Part shown: in pieces, positions 25,709 through 34,406 of the stretch
Layout of the letters: every line of letters starts with the position of its first letter
How positions within the stretch are numbered: position 1 is the first letter of the stretch
Assembly: GCA_017886765.1 (NCBI GenBank)
Contig: JAGHJI010000057.1
Location: forward strand, 18,884 to 82,883
Origin: Eubacterium sp.
Lineage (GTDB): Bacteria; Bacillota; Clostridia; Oscillospirales; Acutalibacteraceae
Length of the DNA: 64,000 nt
Direction of reading: 5' to 3'
Made by a program: the position numbers and the translations under genes
Notes under the pieces: generated by a model
Database searches by the model: none
What the model was told of the DNA's origin: nothing
What the model saw: the letters and a program-made list of their open reading frames with translations, nothing else

Positions 25709-25975
25709 ATGGAAAAGGAAACACAGCATACCTTAACGCTTACTGACAGGTCAAATCTTTCCGTCACCGGAATAAACGACGTGGATGCCTTTAACGAGCA
25801 GGAGATCGTGGCGGTATGCGACACGGGAGAGCTTGTGATAAAAGGGGAGCTTCTGCATATTGAGGAGCTGAGTATTGAGACGGGAATTATGACGGTCAGC
25901 GGCAAGATATCTTCCCTTTCATACAATGAAAAATTCACCCATACCTCTGTGCTGAAAAGGCTTTTCGGTGGGTGA
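25709..25975 (+). CDS. yabP: Sporulation protein YabP
   Basis: 88 residues, YabP/YqfC family (ETQHTLTLTDRSNLSVTGINDV; GELVIKGELLHIEELSIETG), soluble, beta-rich. In Bacillus it is a mother-cell protein of the spore envelope or engulfment stage. It directly precedes yabQ with an overlap, as in Bacillus. Its SD is buried in a hairpin and a sigma-E-like promoter lies upstream. It is separated from rqcP by the inserted accessory block. Confidence 0.9.
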   Translation: MEKETQHTLTLTDRSNLSVTGINDVDAFNEQEIVAVCDTGELVIKGELLHIEELSIETGIMTVSGKISSLSYNEKFTHTSVLKRLFGG

Positions 25976-26381
25976 GGCCTTTTTTTATGCTGTGTTGCTG
26001 GGCGCCGCCCTCGGTTTTTTGTATGATTTTTTTCGCCTGCCCAGGCTTGTTTTTAACGATAAATTCTTTTTTGATTTTCTGTTCTGGATCATCAGCGCCA
26101 TAGCGGTATACTGCTATTATCTTATATTTAACAGCGGCGCCATTAGGATAATCTATTTTCTGCTGATATTTATTGGTTTTTTGCTTTACACTTTTACCCT
26201 CGGTTATGTAACAAAGTCTCTTGAAATCAAACTGTCAAAAAAGATTAAAAAACAGTTAAGAAAAATGAAAAATGTCTCAAAAAGTTTTAAAAAAGTGTTG
26301 CAATCCAAGCGTAAGGTATATTATAATATATTCACACGTAAAAGAAAAAGCAATGACCCCGTGACAGACGAGCAGCTTTAG
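25968..26381 (+). CDS. yabQ: Spore cortex biosynthesis protein YabQ
   Basis: 137 residues with about four membrane helices and a basic C-terminal tail. The GAALGFLYDFFRLPR segment near the N terminus is the YabQ signature. It is required for the spore cortex in Bacillus. The start is GTG 25968, overlapping yabP by 8 bp, with AAAAGG seven bases upstream. divIC follows, as in the conserved cluster. Confidence 0.9.
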   Translation: MGEAFFYAVLLGAALGFLYDFFRLPRLVFNDKFFFDFLFWIISAIAVYCYYLIFNSGAIRIIYFLLIFIGFLLYTFTLGYVTKSLEIKLSKKIKKQLRKMKNVSKSFKKVLQSKRKVYYNIFTRKRKSNDPVTDEQL

Positions 26382-26403
26382 GCAGGAAGTACAGGTGACA
26401 GTG

Positions 26404-26739
26404 ATGTCAGCCAAAGCGAAAAAGAAGAATAAATTTTCGTTCAAAGCCTTTTTATCTGAAAAAAAGAATATTCCCACCTTTTTAATCACCTTACTGCTGG
26501 TGGGCGTGTTTATTTTTTTCGGTGTCAGCGTTGTCAATCAGAATGCCGATATTAACCGCCTTGAAGTTCAGAAACAGGAGCTTGCCGCAAAGCTTGATGA
26601 GCAGAATCAGGCAAACGAGGAGCTTGAGGCAGTTCTGGAAAATGAAAACAAGGACGATTATATTGAGCAGAAGGCTCGTGAAAAGGGTTATGTAAAATCC
26701 GATGAAGTTGTATTTTACGATATTTCATCAAGCCAATAA
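26404..26739 (+). CDS. divIC: Septum formation initiator DivIC/FtsL family
   Basis: About 111 residues: a basic cytoplasmic N terminus, one membrane helix (FLITLLLVGVFIFFGVSVV), then an extracellular coiled coil (INRLEVQKQELAAKLDEQNQ) and a short YIEQKAREKGYVK segment. DivIC works with FtsL and DivIB at the division septum. ATG 26404 is chosen with AGGTGA five bases upstream; GTG 26395 behind AGGAAG is the alternative. Last gene of the cluster. Confidence 0.9.
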   Translation: MSAKAKKKNKFSFKAFLSEKKNIPTFLITLLLVGVFIFFGVSVVNQNADINRLEVQKQELAAKLDEQNQANEELEAVLENENKDDYIEQKAREKGYVKSDEVVFYDISSSQ

Positions 26740-26763
26740 TCGCGGCGCGCTGCTGCGCTTTTT

Positions 26764-26789
26764 AAGACCGAGTGACTCGGTCTTTTTTT
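26764..26789 (+). terminator. Terminator after divIC
   Basis: AAGACCGAG, TGA, CTCGGTCTT (arms 26764-26772 and 26776-26784) followed by T-run. Confidence 0.88.
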
Positions 26790-26812
26790 AATAAAGCACA
26801 TTTGAGGTAGTT

Positions 26813-27658
26813 ATGAGAGAGATTCATTCAAGTGAAATCACCGAAGCGGTCAGGGAGCTGGTGATCAGGGCGAACAAAATTTTGCCTGATGATCTGGTGG
26901 AGTGTATAGGCTGCTCGAAAAAAAATGAAACAAGCGATATTGCCAAGTCGGTTCTTTCCGACCTGGAGGCGAATATTGACGCCGCAAAGGAACTGGATAT
27001 TCCCGTTTGTCAGGACACGGGTATGGCAGTTATCTTTGCGCAGATCGGACAAGATGTTCATATTACCGGCGATTCTTTTGAAAAGGCGGTCAATGACGGC
27101 GTCAGCCGGGGATACACCGACGGACTGCTCAGAAAGTCAGTGGTTTCCGATCCGTTTAAAAACCGTGTGAACACAAATGACAATACACCTGCCATTATCC
27201 ATACCTCCATCGTTGACGGCGATAAAATAAAAATTACCGCCGCGCCCAAGGGCTTCGGCAGTGAAAACATGAGCAGAATCAAAATGTTTACACCGTCGGC
27301 GAAGCGTGAGGACATCGTGGATTTTATCGTTGACTGTGTTAGGACCGCCGGCTCGAATCCCTGTCCGCCTGTTGTGATCGGTGTGGGAATAGGCGGCGAT
27401 TTTGAGTACAGCGCTATCCTTGCCAAAAAGGCTCTGTGCAGGAGTGTGTCTGAAAGAAATCCGGACGAGTTTTATGCCGGTATGGAAAGGGAACTGCTTG
27501 ATAAAATCAACGGTCTGGATATCGGTCCCCAGGGCTTCGGCGGAAAAACGACGGCGCTTTGCGTGAATATTGAAACGTATCCAACGCATATAGCGGGTTT
27601 GCCGGTGGCGGTAAATGTGGGCTGCCATGTTACAAGGCACGCAAGTAAAGTGATTTAA
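26813..27658 (+). CDS. fumA: Fumarate hydratase, alpha subunit (class I, Fe-S)
   Basis: 281 residues, matching the stand-alone alpha subunit (TtdA/FumA N-terminal type) of two-subunit class I fumarase or tartrate dehydratase. Cluster cysteines appear in ECIGCSKK, PVCQDTGMAV and GSNPCPPVVIGVGIGG. The enzyme interconverts fumarate and malate. In clostridia the beta subunit gene normally lies directly downstream; here a methyltransferase follows after 12 bp and no beta gene is in the window. The substrate could be another dicarboxylate. The ATG is preceded by GAGG. Confidence 0.9.
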   Translation: MREIHSSEITEAVRELVIRANKILPDDLVECIGCSKKNETSDIAKSVLSDLEANIDAAKELDIPVCQDTGMAVIFAQIGQDVHITGDSFEKAVNDGVSRGYTDGLLRKSVVSDPFKNRVNTNDNTPAIIHTSIVDGDKIKITAAPKGFGSENMSRIKMFTPSAKREDIVDFIVDCVRTAGSNPCPPVVIGVGIGGDFEYSAILAKKALCRSVSERNPDEFYAGMERELLDKINGLDIGPQGFGGKTTALCVNIETYPTHIAGLPVAVNVGCHVTRHASKVI

Positions 27659-27670
27659 AGGAATATTTAT

Positions 27671-28786
27671 ATGTATTTACAGATGGTTGCGCCCTGCCTT
27701 CTCGGTCTGGAGGGTCTGGTCAGCGAGGAATTAAAATTTATGGACGCGCAGAATGTGTCCGCGGAAAACGGCAGAGTCTTTTTTGAGGGAGATGAAAACA
27801 TTCTCGCCAGAGCCAACATCAACAGCAGATACGCGGAACGCATACTGATCGTCCTTGACAGATTCAGGGCGGTTACCTTTGAGGAGCTGTTTCAGGGCGT
27901 TAAGGCGCTCCCGTGGTCAGAGTTCATCGGCTCAGCGGATACTTTCCCCGTAAAGGGCTACAGCATCAATTCCGCGCTTCATTCGGTTCCCGATTGTCAG
28001 AAAATTATAAAAAAGGCTGTTGTGGAGTCACTTAAAGAGGATTATCATATCTCCTGGTTTGAGGAAAGCGGACCGCTTCATCAGATTCAGTTTTCCATTA
28101 TGAAAGACGATGTTACCGTTATGCTTGACACAACGGGGACGGGGCTTCATAAAAGAGGCTACCGCCCTGAGTCAAATGACGCGCCGATAAGGGAAACGCT
28201 GGCGGCAGCATTATGTAGTCTTTCCAGACTCCGACATTATCACACATTGTACGACCCTTTCTGCGGCAGCGGTACGATTCTGATTGAAGGCGCAATGATG
28301 GCGCATAATATTGCCCCGGGAATAAACCGGAATTTTGAATGTGACCGGTGGGGATTTTTGCCCGTAGGCACATGGAAGCAGGAACGTGAACGCTGTCATG
28401 ATATCATAAAGACGGATACGAATTTTATCGCCTTCGGCAGTGATGTGGACCCGCACGCACTGGAGCTTACGATGAACAATGCAAAAAGGGCGAAAACGGA
28501 TAAATATCTGAGATTAGAACAGAAGGACATCAGAGATTTTCATCCGACAACGCAAAAGGGTACGCTGGTAACCAATCCGCCTTACGGTGAACGCATGATG
28601 GATATAAAAGAGGCGGAAAGACTTTACAGAATTATGGGCGAAAAATTCGTTTCAAAATACGGCTGGTCATACGGTATCATTTCACCTGACGAGGCGTTTG
28701 AAAAGGTCTTCGGCAGAAAGGCGGACAAACGCCGCAAGCTGTATAACGGCATGATCAAATGCCAGTATTATATGTATTTTAAATAA
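27671..28786 (+). CDS. THUMP-domain class I SAM-dependent RNA methyltransferase
   Basis: 371 residues of the RlmL/YpsC family, which methylates guanosine N2 in 23S rRNA. The N-terminal THUMP region (about 1-160) is followed by the Rossmann methyltransferase domain with motif I YDPFCGSGTILIEGAMM, an acidic FGSDVDPHALE, and catalytic NPPYGERM. Translation signals: AAAGG upstream of the ATG. Exact rRNA position cannot be told from sequence. It sits in a rightward run with a phosphomutase downstream. Confidence 0.9.
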   Translation: MYLQMVAPCLLGLEGLVSEELKFMDAQNVSAENGRVFFEGDENILARANINSRYAERILIVLDRFRAVTFEELFQGVKALPWSEFIGSADTFPVKGYSINSALHSVPDCQKIIKKAVVESLKEDYHISWFEESGPLHQIQFSIMKDDVTVMLDTTGTGLHKRGYRPESNDAPIRETLAAALCSLSRLRHYHTLYDPFCGSGTILIEGAMMAHNIAPGINRNFECDRWGFLPVGTWKQERERCHDIIKTDTNFIAFGSDVDPHALELTMNNAKRAKTDKYLRLEQKDIRDFHPTTQKGTLVTNPPYGERMMDIKEAERLYRIMGEKFVSKYGWSYGIISPDEAFEKVFGRKADKRRKLYNGMIKCQYYMYFK

Positions 28787-28804
28787 ATATCAGGAGATAG
28801 GATT

Positions 28805-30433
28805 ATGGATTATAAGGAAAAATACAGGCAGTGGCTTGATTTCGCGGATGCGCAGACAAAGGCGGAGCTTACCGCTGTTCAGGATGAAAAGGAGCTGGAG
28901 GACAGGTTTTACAAGGACTTGGCTTTCGGTACGGGCGGTCTGCGCGGTATTATGGGCGCCGGCTCAAACAGGATGAATAAATACACCGTGGGCAAGGCAA
29001 CGCTCGGTCTGGCGCAGTATCTTAAAAGTAAGAATAACGGTGATATTTCAGTTGCCGTGGCATATGATACCCGTAACAATTCGCAGTTTTTCGCAAAAAC
29101 GGCGGCGGGCGTTTTTGCCTCTCAGGGAATCCGGGTGTATCTTTATGAAATGGTGGTGCCCGTTCCCGTGCTTTCCTTTATGACGCATTATCTGTCCTGT
29201 ACGGCTGGTGTTATGATTACCGCTTCTCATAATCCGAAAGAATATAACGGCTATAAGGTATACGATTCCAAGGGCTGTCAGTTCTGCACAGAGGACGCAA
29301 AAAACGCGATTTCGTATATTGACGCCATAACCGATTATTCCAAAATTCCTTTTACTGAAGAAAGCGGACTGATTACATACATCGGGGAAAAGGAGCTTTC
29401 CGCTTTCCTTGCTGAGGTAAAAAAGCAGTCGCTCTATGAGGAAAAAAGCGATTTGAAAATCGTATATACGCCGCTTCACGGTACCGGAAATATCCCGGTA
29501 AGAAGAATGCTGGAGGGTATGGATGTTACTGTTGTTAAGGAGCAGGAACTGCCTGACGGCAACTTTTCCACCGTGCGTTCACCGAATCCGGAGGAAAAGG
29601 ACGCGCTGACCATCGCAATTGAAAAGGCGCGGGAGATCGGTGCCGATCTGGTCCTGGGTACCGACCCCGACTGCGACAGAGTCGGCATAGCTGTCAGAGA
29701 CGGTGAAGATTACAGACTCTTTACCGGGAATCAGACGGGAGCGCTCCTTGTAAAATTCGTACTTACGATGAAAAAAGCGCAGCTGAATCCAAAATCGACC
29801 CTGATCAAAACCATCGTCACCTCTGACCTGGGCGCGAATATCGGCAGGCGTTTCGGACTGCAGGTGGAGGAAACGCTGACAGGATTCAAATATATCGGTG
29901 ATAAAATCAATAAATATGAACAGACAGGCGAAAGGGAATTTGTAATCGGTTACGAAGAATCCTACGGCTATCTGGTAGGAACGCACGCAAGGGATAAGGA
30001 CGCTGTTGTGTCCTCCATGCTGATCTGCCAGATGGCGGCATGGTGTAAAAATCAGGGAAAAACACTTGTTGACGGGCTGAATGAGATTTATGACGAATAT
30101 GGTTATTATCTTGATTTCCTTGATTCCTTTGTCCTTAAGGGAAAGGACGGCGCTGAGAAGATACAGTCGCTTATGACTTATTTCAGAAACACCGGCAAAG
30201 ACCTGTTTGACGGTATTGACAATATCGTGGATTTCAGTACGGGTATCCGTGATTTACCCAAGGAAAATGTCCTCAAATATATTTGGAAAGACGGCTCCTG
30301 GATGGCTGTACGCCCGTCGGGCACCGAGCCAAAGATAAAAGTTTATTATTCTGTTGTGGATTCCGACAGGGCAAACGCGCAGACCAGGCTTGACGCAATC
30401 AGAAATAAAATCAGAGAGATTATCGAGAAATAA
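28805..30433 (+). CDS. pgcA: Phospho-sugar mutase (phosphoglucomutase/phosphomannomutase)
   Basis: 542 residues, alpha-D-phosphohexomutase family, long Firmicutes type like PgcA. Active-site phosphoserine loop TASHNPKEYNGYK near residue 140, metal loop GTDPDCDRVG, sugar-binding GYEESYGY, and phosphate-binding RPSGTEPKIK near the end. It interconverts hexose 1- and 6-phosphates for glycolysis and cell-envelope sugars. FGTGGLRGIMGAG near the N terminus is also typical. Specificity for glucose versus mannose is not resolved. SD AGGAGAT upstream. Confidence 0.92.
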   Translation: MDYKEKYRQWLDFADAQTKAELTAVQDEKELEDRFYKDLAFGTGGLRGIMGAGSNRMNKYTVGKATLGLAQYLKSKNNGDISVAVAYDTRNNSQFFAKTAAGVFASQGIRVYLYEMVVPVPVLSFMTHYLSCTAGVMITASHNPKEYNGYKVYDSKGCQFCTEDAKNAISYIDAITDYSKIPFTEESGLITYIGEKELSAFLAEVKKQSLYEEKSDLKIVYTPLHGTGNIPVRRMLEGMDVTVVKEQELPDGNFSTVRSPNPEEKDALTIAIEKAREIGADLVLGTDPDCDRVGIAVRDGEDYRLFTGNQTGALLVKFVLTMKKAQLNPKSTLIKTIVTSDLGANIGRRFGLQVEETLTGFKYIGDKINKYEQTGEREFVIGYEESYGYLVGTHARDKDAVVSSMLICQMAAWCKNQGKTLVDGLNEIYDEYGYYLDFLDSFVLKGKDGAEKIQSLMTYFRNTGKDLFDGIDNIVDFSTGIRDLPKENVLKYIWKDGSWMAVRPSGTEPKIKVYYSVVDSDRANAQTRLDAIRNKIREIIEK

Positions 30434-30446
30434 CGGAGATTTGAGA

Positions 30447-30689
30447 ATGAACAAAGTACAGAACTATGTTGAGACCGTTCTGCAGCCCAAATTGCAGGGC
30501 GACGGAGGCTGGGTAGAATTTGTTTCACTTGAAAACGGCGAGCTTTCCCTGGTTTTCAGGGGTGAGTGCTCAAAGTGTCTTATCCTTCACCGCTGCACCG
30601 CATGGATAGAAGAGCAGATAAAAAAGGACCTGAAGAAAAGCGTTAAGGTCACTGCCATACGTAAAAAACCGTATTTTCAGGATGTTTAA
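30447..30689 (+). CDS. NifU C-terminal-like small protein
   Basis: 80 residues resembling the NifU C-terminal domain, which carries or transfers Fe-S clusters: YVETVLQPKLQGDGGWVEFV followed by a beta hairpin and a GECSKCLILHRCTAW segment. The CxxC pair of the family is present as CSKC, with an additional cysteine seven residues on. ATG 30447 is chosen because CGGAG lies upstream. It stands between the phosphomutase and the alpha-mannosidase; no Fe-S assembly genes are nearby, so its role is inferred. Confidence 0.72.
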   Translation: MNKVQNYVETVLQPKLQGDGGWVEFVSLENGELSLVFRGECSKCLILHRCTAWIEEQIKKDLKKSVKVTAIRKKPYFQDV

Positions 30690-30703
30690 GGAGGTATTGC
30701 ATC

Positions 30704-33631
30704 ATGGCGCATATTAAAGTTGTCAGGCGTTCCATGCGTCCTGAGGAATGGACGGATCTGCGCTTCGGCTGGCTGAAGCGTTACATATATGACAAGAAGT
30801 GGGAAATCGAAAATCTTATGATCCGTGACGCCCGTCAGGTCTCCGAAATGGAGTTCGAATATTACAGCGATGGATACAGACCGCTGAAAAAGGGAGATAT
30901 GTATTTCACTCCCGACGGTACGGCTTTTATAAAGGCCGACGTGAACATCCCGAAGGAACTGCAGGGCAGGGAACTTTGGTTTTCCCTTAAGACAGCGGCG
31001 GAGATCTGCGTTAAGGTAAACGGAAAATATATCGGCGGTGTGGACCCGAACAGAGAGCGCATGCTCCTTTCTCCGTATGTGGATGATAAAGAGACCCTTC
31101 ATTTTGAAATGATGGGCTATAACCGCTCAAAGCCGGACGATGAGCGCAATCCGGAATCCCTTTCGGTCCGGGGATGTCGTCAGATTTTTGAGGGGGCGTG
31201 TATCTGTACGGTCAATCATGTTGTGCAGGACCTGGTTTGGGACTTTGAGGTTTTGCTTGATATCGCCAAAAGTGATCTGTTTAATGAGGATTACAGGAAT
31301 TTTCTTAACAAAGAGCTCAATAACGCCATGAATCTCATTGACTTTGACAGCGATGAACTTTCAGGCATTGAGGCATGTCAGCGATATTTGAACGATGTTG
31401 TTTTCGCGAATGATAATTACAAGGGCAGCGGTGATGTGGCGCTCATTGCTCATTCCCATCTTGATATCGCGTATTACTGGCGCAGGATACATGCCGTGCA
31501 GAAAAATCTCCGCACCGTGCTCATCCAGCTGCGTCTTATGGACAGATATCCCGATTTTAAGTACACCCATACGCAGCCCTATGTTTATGAAACACTGGAA
31601 AAGTATTATCCGGATGTTTTTGAAGAGCTTAAGGAAAAGGTGAAGAACGGTCAGTTTGAGCCGGTCGGCGCCATGTATGTGGAGCCGGACTGCAATGTTC
31701 CCTCGGCGGAATCCCTTGTCCGTCAGTGTCTTTACGGTCAGCAGACTTATAAAAGAATGTTCGGTAAAACGGTAAACAACGCCTGGCTGCCGGATGTGTT
31801 CGGTAACAGCTGGATATTGCCCCAGATACTGAAAAAAAGCGGCGTGGATTATTTCGTTTCCAACAAGATGTCGACCTGGAATGACACCAACCGTTTTCCC
31901 CATAATAATTTTATTTGGAAAGGTATTGACGGCTCCGAGGTGCTCGCCTGCGTTCCCCCCACGCATTTTATAACCTGGAATATGCCGTCGCAGATTCAGG
32001 AAAACTGGGAGGCTTATATTGATAAGGACAGCGGCGGCCAGACCATGAATATGTTTGGCTACGGTGACGGCGGCTCCGGCTGTACCGAGGAAATGATAGA
32101 GCTGATGCACCGTTTTGACAAGCTGTCCGTTATGCCGAAATGCGAGCATATGGGCGGCGCGGAGTTCCTTGAAAAAAATCTGAAAAATAATGATAAGCTG
32201 GAGACATGGGACGGTGAGCTTTATCTGGAAATGCACAGGGGAACCTTTACCACCAAGTCCGATTTAAAGCGCGCCAACCGGCATCTGGAGTATAAGCTGC
32301 GTGATGCGGAAATGCTGTCGGTTTTGCGGGGCGAGGATCATACGGCGGAAATTACCCGGCTTTATAAAAAACTGCTGATTAATCAGTTCCATGATATTCT
32401 GCCCGGTTCGCATATCCATCCGGTATATGAGGATGCTATGGCGGATTACAGGGAGATTGAGGATGGCCTGGATAAGATCATCGGCACCGGCTCAAAATAT
32501 TTCAACACGCTGAATTTCAAACGAGACGCGCTGACCTTTGTGCCCAACAGAAAGGGTACCGCTACACGCCGCGGTGAAAAGGGTAATTGGATGATTCCGA
32601 ATATTCCGCCCCTTTCCTCCGCGAAACTCAGAGGGGTAAAATTCAGCGGTCAATGGATAACAGTGGATGAAACGGTTGAAACCCCGTTTTACTTGATAAA
32701 ATTCAATCCGGACGGCTCCATAGCTTCGCTGTTTGATAAGGAAAACGACAGGGAATGGGTCAGCGGTGATTTCAACAAGCTGAAAATCTATACGGATTAT
32801 CCCGGCAATTACGACGCCTGGGATATCCTGCCGAATTACAAGGATAAACAGATTGAGGTCAAGGTCATGGAGCCTCTGGCGCTCTGGGAGCAGGACGGCG
32901 AAAGCGCCACCTTTAAGACCGTGCTGGGTACGGATCAGTCAACCTGGACAATGCTTGTTCGTGTGTTCAGGAGAAGCAGGGGTATAGAGGTAGAAAACAT
33001 CGTGGACTGGAATGAAAAGCACAGGCTGGCAAAAGCCGAGTTCGGCTGTAATGTGCTGGCACGCAAAGCGCTTTGCGATACCTCCGCCGGATTTATTGAG
33101 CGGGATACCCACAGAAATACAAGCTGGCAGCAGGCACGTTTTGAGACCTGCCACCACAAGTGGGCTGATCTTGCGGAAACCGACGGCGGCGTAGCGCTGA
33201 TCAATGACGGCAAATATGGAATCGGATTTGATGAAAACACAATGTCTCTCTCTCTGCTGCGCGCCACCATCAGACCGGACGTAACAAGCGATATGGGCCG
33301 TCACAATTTCTGTTATATGATTATGCCCCACAGCAAAAACGCTGTTGAAGCAGATATAAACCGTATTGCATTTCAATATAACATCCCCCTTGTGAAAGCG
33401 GACGCCGAATATAACGGCGAGCACTTTGCCCCGCTTTATATGCAGGCAATGAAAAAATCTGAGGACGGCAATATGACCGTTATCCGACTTTCCGAGCAGG
33501 ACGGCAGGAGAGGAAAGATCCGGCTGAATAAAAAGGTTAAACTGCTCAACCTGCTGGAAGAGGTTGAGGGTGAAACCGATGTGATTGAATACACGCCCTT
33601 TGAGATGATCACAATAGGAGTGGAGCAATGA
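30704..33631 (+). CDS. Alpha-mannosidase, glycoside hydrolase family 38
   Basis: 975 residues, cytoplasmic (no signal peptide). The GH38 zinc site is clear: AHSHLDIAYYW near residue 248, WLPDVFGNSW (nucleophile Asp) near 363, and NQFHDILPGSHI near 565. An N-terminal beta domain precedes the catalytic part and C-terminal beta-sandwich domains follow, the usual layout. It removes alpha-linked mannose, probably from imported N-glycan or other mannosides. SD AAGGAGG. It overlaps the next gene by 4 bp. The upstream phosphomutase could channel hexose phosphates, though that link is speculative. Confidence 0.93.
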   Translation: MAHIKVVRRSMRPEEWTDLRFGWLKRYIYDKKWEIENLMIRDARQVSEMEFEYYSDGYRPLKKGDMYFTPDGTAFIKADVNIPKELQGRELWFSLKTAAEICVKVNGKYIGGVDPNRERMLLSPYVDDKETLHFEMMGYNRSKPDDERNPESLSVRGCRQIFEGACICTVNHVVQDLVWDFEVLLDIAKSDLFNEDYRNFLNKELNNAMNLIDFDSDELSGIEACQRYLNDVVFANDNYKGSGDVALIAHSHLDIAYYWRRIHAVQKNLRTVLIQLRLMDRYPDFKYTHTQPYVYETLEKYYPDVFEELKEKVKNGQFEPVGAMYVEPDCNVPSAESLVRQCLYGQQTYKRMFGKTVNNAWLPDVFGNSWILPQILKKSGVDYFVSNKMSTWNDTNRFPHNNFIWKGIDGSEVLACVPPTHFITWNMPSQIQENWEAYIDKDSGGQTMNMFGYGDGGSGCTEEMIELMHRFDKLSVMPKCEHMGGAEFLEKNLKNNDKLETWDGELYLEMHRGTFTTKSDLKRANRHLEYKLRDAEMLSVLRGEDHTAEITRLYKKLLINQFHDILPGSHIHPVYEDAMADYREIEDGLDKIIGTGSKYFNTLNFKRDALTFVPNRKGTATRRGEKGNWMIPNIPPLSSAKLRGVKFSGQWITVDETVETPFYLIKFNPDGSIASLFDKENDREWVSGDFNKLKIYTDYPGNYDAWDILPNYKDKQIEVKVMEPLALWEQDGESATFKTVLGTDQSTWTMLVRVFRRSRGIEVENIVDWNEKHRLAKAEFGCNVLARKALCDTSAGFIERDTHRNTSWQQARFETCHHKWADLAETDGGVALINDGKYGIGFDENTMSLSLLRATIRPDVTSDMGRHNFCYMIMPHSKNAVEADINRIAFQYNIPLVKADAEYNGEHFAPLYMQAMKKSEDGNMTVIRLSEQDGRRGKIRLNKKVKLLNLLEEVEGETDVIEYTPFEMITIGVEQ

Positions 33632-34017
33632 CAGCAACGCAGATTATTATAATAGTTGTGGTTGTATTGGTACTGGGAATCGTAATTTTCCCTTTGATTA
33701 ACCGTCGTCAGTTCCGTAACCTGCCGCCTGACCAGCAGGTGAGGATCATCATGAAGGAAGCAAAGGGACTGATCTATTATAAAAACGTGTCAAAGGGCAG
33801 CACGGGGCTTCTTTATTATGTGAAGAATAAGCGTAAGATTTTAGTTTTTCCCTGGGTGCTTTATGACGGTAAAATGCTTTGTACCAGGGATGATCCTTTC
33901 GCGCACTGGGATTATCCGGAGGAAAAGCAACCTCTTAACGAAGATGAGCTTGCCCAGCTGAAAGAAGAGCTTGAAAAGTTTAATAAAAAAAATCCCGTTA
34001 AAATTATTTTCAAATAA
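33628..34017 (+). CDS. Membrane-anchored hypothetical protein
   Basis: 129 residues. One strongly hydrophobic N-terminal helix (TQIIIIVVVVLVLGIVIFPL) anchors a basic cytoplasmic domain (PPDQQVRIIMKEAKGLIYYK; VLYDGKMLCTRDDPFAHWDY) with a helical acidic/basic tail. I recognise no family. The ATGA overlap with the mannosidase stop indicates co-transcription. A strong terminator follows four bases after the stop. Confidence 0.75.
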   Translation: MTATQIIIIVVVVLVLGIVIFPLINRRQFRNLPPDQQVRIIMKEAKGLIYYKNVSKGSTGLLYYVKNKRKILVFPWVLYDGKMLCTRDDPFAHWDYPEEKQPLNEDELAQLKEELEKFNKKNPVKIIFK

Positions 34018-34020
34018 AGG

Positions 34021-34060
34021 AAAAGAACAGGCGTCCAATTTTCTGACGCCTGTTCTTTTT
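34021..34060. terminator. Bidirectional terminator
   Basis: Perfect 15-bp arms (34021-34035 and 34045-34059), 9-nt loop, A-run on the left and T-run on the right. It separates the rightward mannosidase unit from the leftward rubredoxin gene. Confidence 0.9.
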
Positions 34061-34072
34061 GTTATGAGATCA

Positions 34073-34228
34073 TTATGCCTGTGAGAACTGGTCTTTTCCC
34101 ACGAAGCAAAGGGGACATTCAAAATCCTCGGGTACATCTTCCCATTTGGTGCCGGGAGCGATTCCGCCCTCAGGATAACCCTTCTCTTCGTCGTATTCCC
34201 ATCCGCATACATCGCAAACGTATTTCAT
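34073..34228 (-). CDS. Rubredoxin
   Basis: A 51-residue protein on the minus strand. It starts MKYVCDVCGWEYDEEKGYPE, continues GGIAPGTKWEDVPEDFECPL and ends CFVGKDQFSQA. Both iron-binding pairs are present (CDVC and CPLC), with the rubredoxin GIAPGT loop and VGKDQF ending. It is a one-iron electron carrier in the cytoplasm of anaerobes, often serving rubrerythrin or oxygen-scavenging enzymes. A perfect AAGGAGG lies 8 bases before the ATG and a good promoter upstream. It forms a one-gene unit. Confidence 0.96.
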   Translation of the reverse strand: MKYVCDVCGWEYDEEKGYPEGGIAPGTKWEDVPEDFECPLCFVGKDQFSQA

Positions 34229-34294
34229 AACACAACCTCCTTACTTTTTATACAAGGCGAAGTATCGCCCCGCCCTGATTTTGTTGCTATATTT

Positions 34295-34323
34295 ATTATA
34301 GGGTATTTTAGGTGAAAATACAA
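34295..34323 (-). promoter_or_regulatory. Rubredoxin promoter
   Basis: On the minus strand: TTGTAT (34323-34318), 17-bp spacer, TATAAT (34300-34295). The leader includes a small GC hairpin (GGCGA-AGTA-TCGCC on the plus strand, about 34257-34270) before the SD. Confidence 0.7.
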
Positions 34324-34347
34324 TATTTATTAATTTTCTTTTTTCTA

Positions 34348-34376
34348 TTGACAAAAGTGTATTAACTGTATATACT
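34348..34376 (+). promoter_or_regulatory. Promoter of the GntR-ABC operon
   Basis: TTGACA (34348-34353), 17-bp spacer, TATACT (34371-34376), 31 bp before the GTG of the regulator gene. The -10 box lies within overlapping inverted repeats. Confidence 0.82.
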
Positions 34377-34390
34377 GTAAATATACAGTA
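34365..34390 (+). promoter_or_regulatory. Operator-like overlapping inverted repeats
   Basis: ACTGTATA (34365-34372) pairs with TATACAGT (34382-34389), and TACTGTA (34373-34379) pairs with TACAGTA (34384-34390). Together they give three ACTGTA-type half sites across the -10 and start region. This is consistent with autorepression by the GntR-family protein encoded directly downstream. Confidence 0.6.
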
Positions 34391-34406
34391 AGGAAGGAGC
34401 GGGTCG

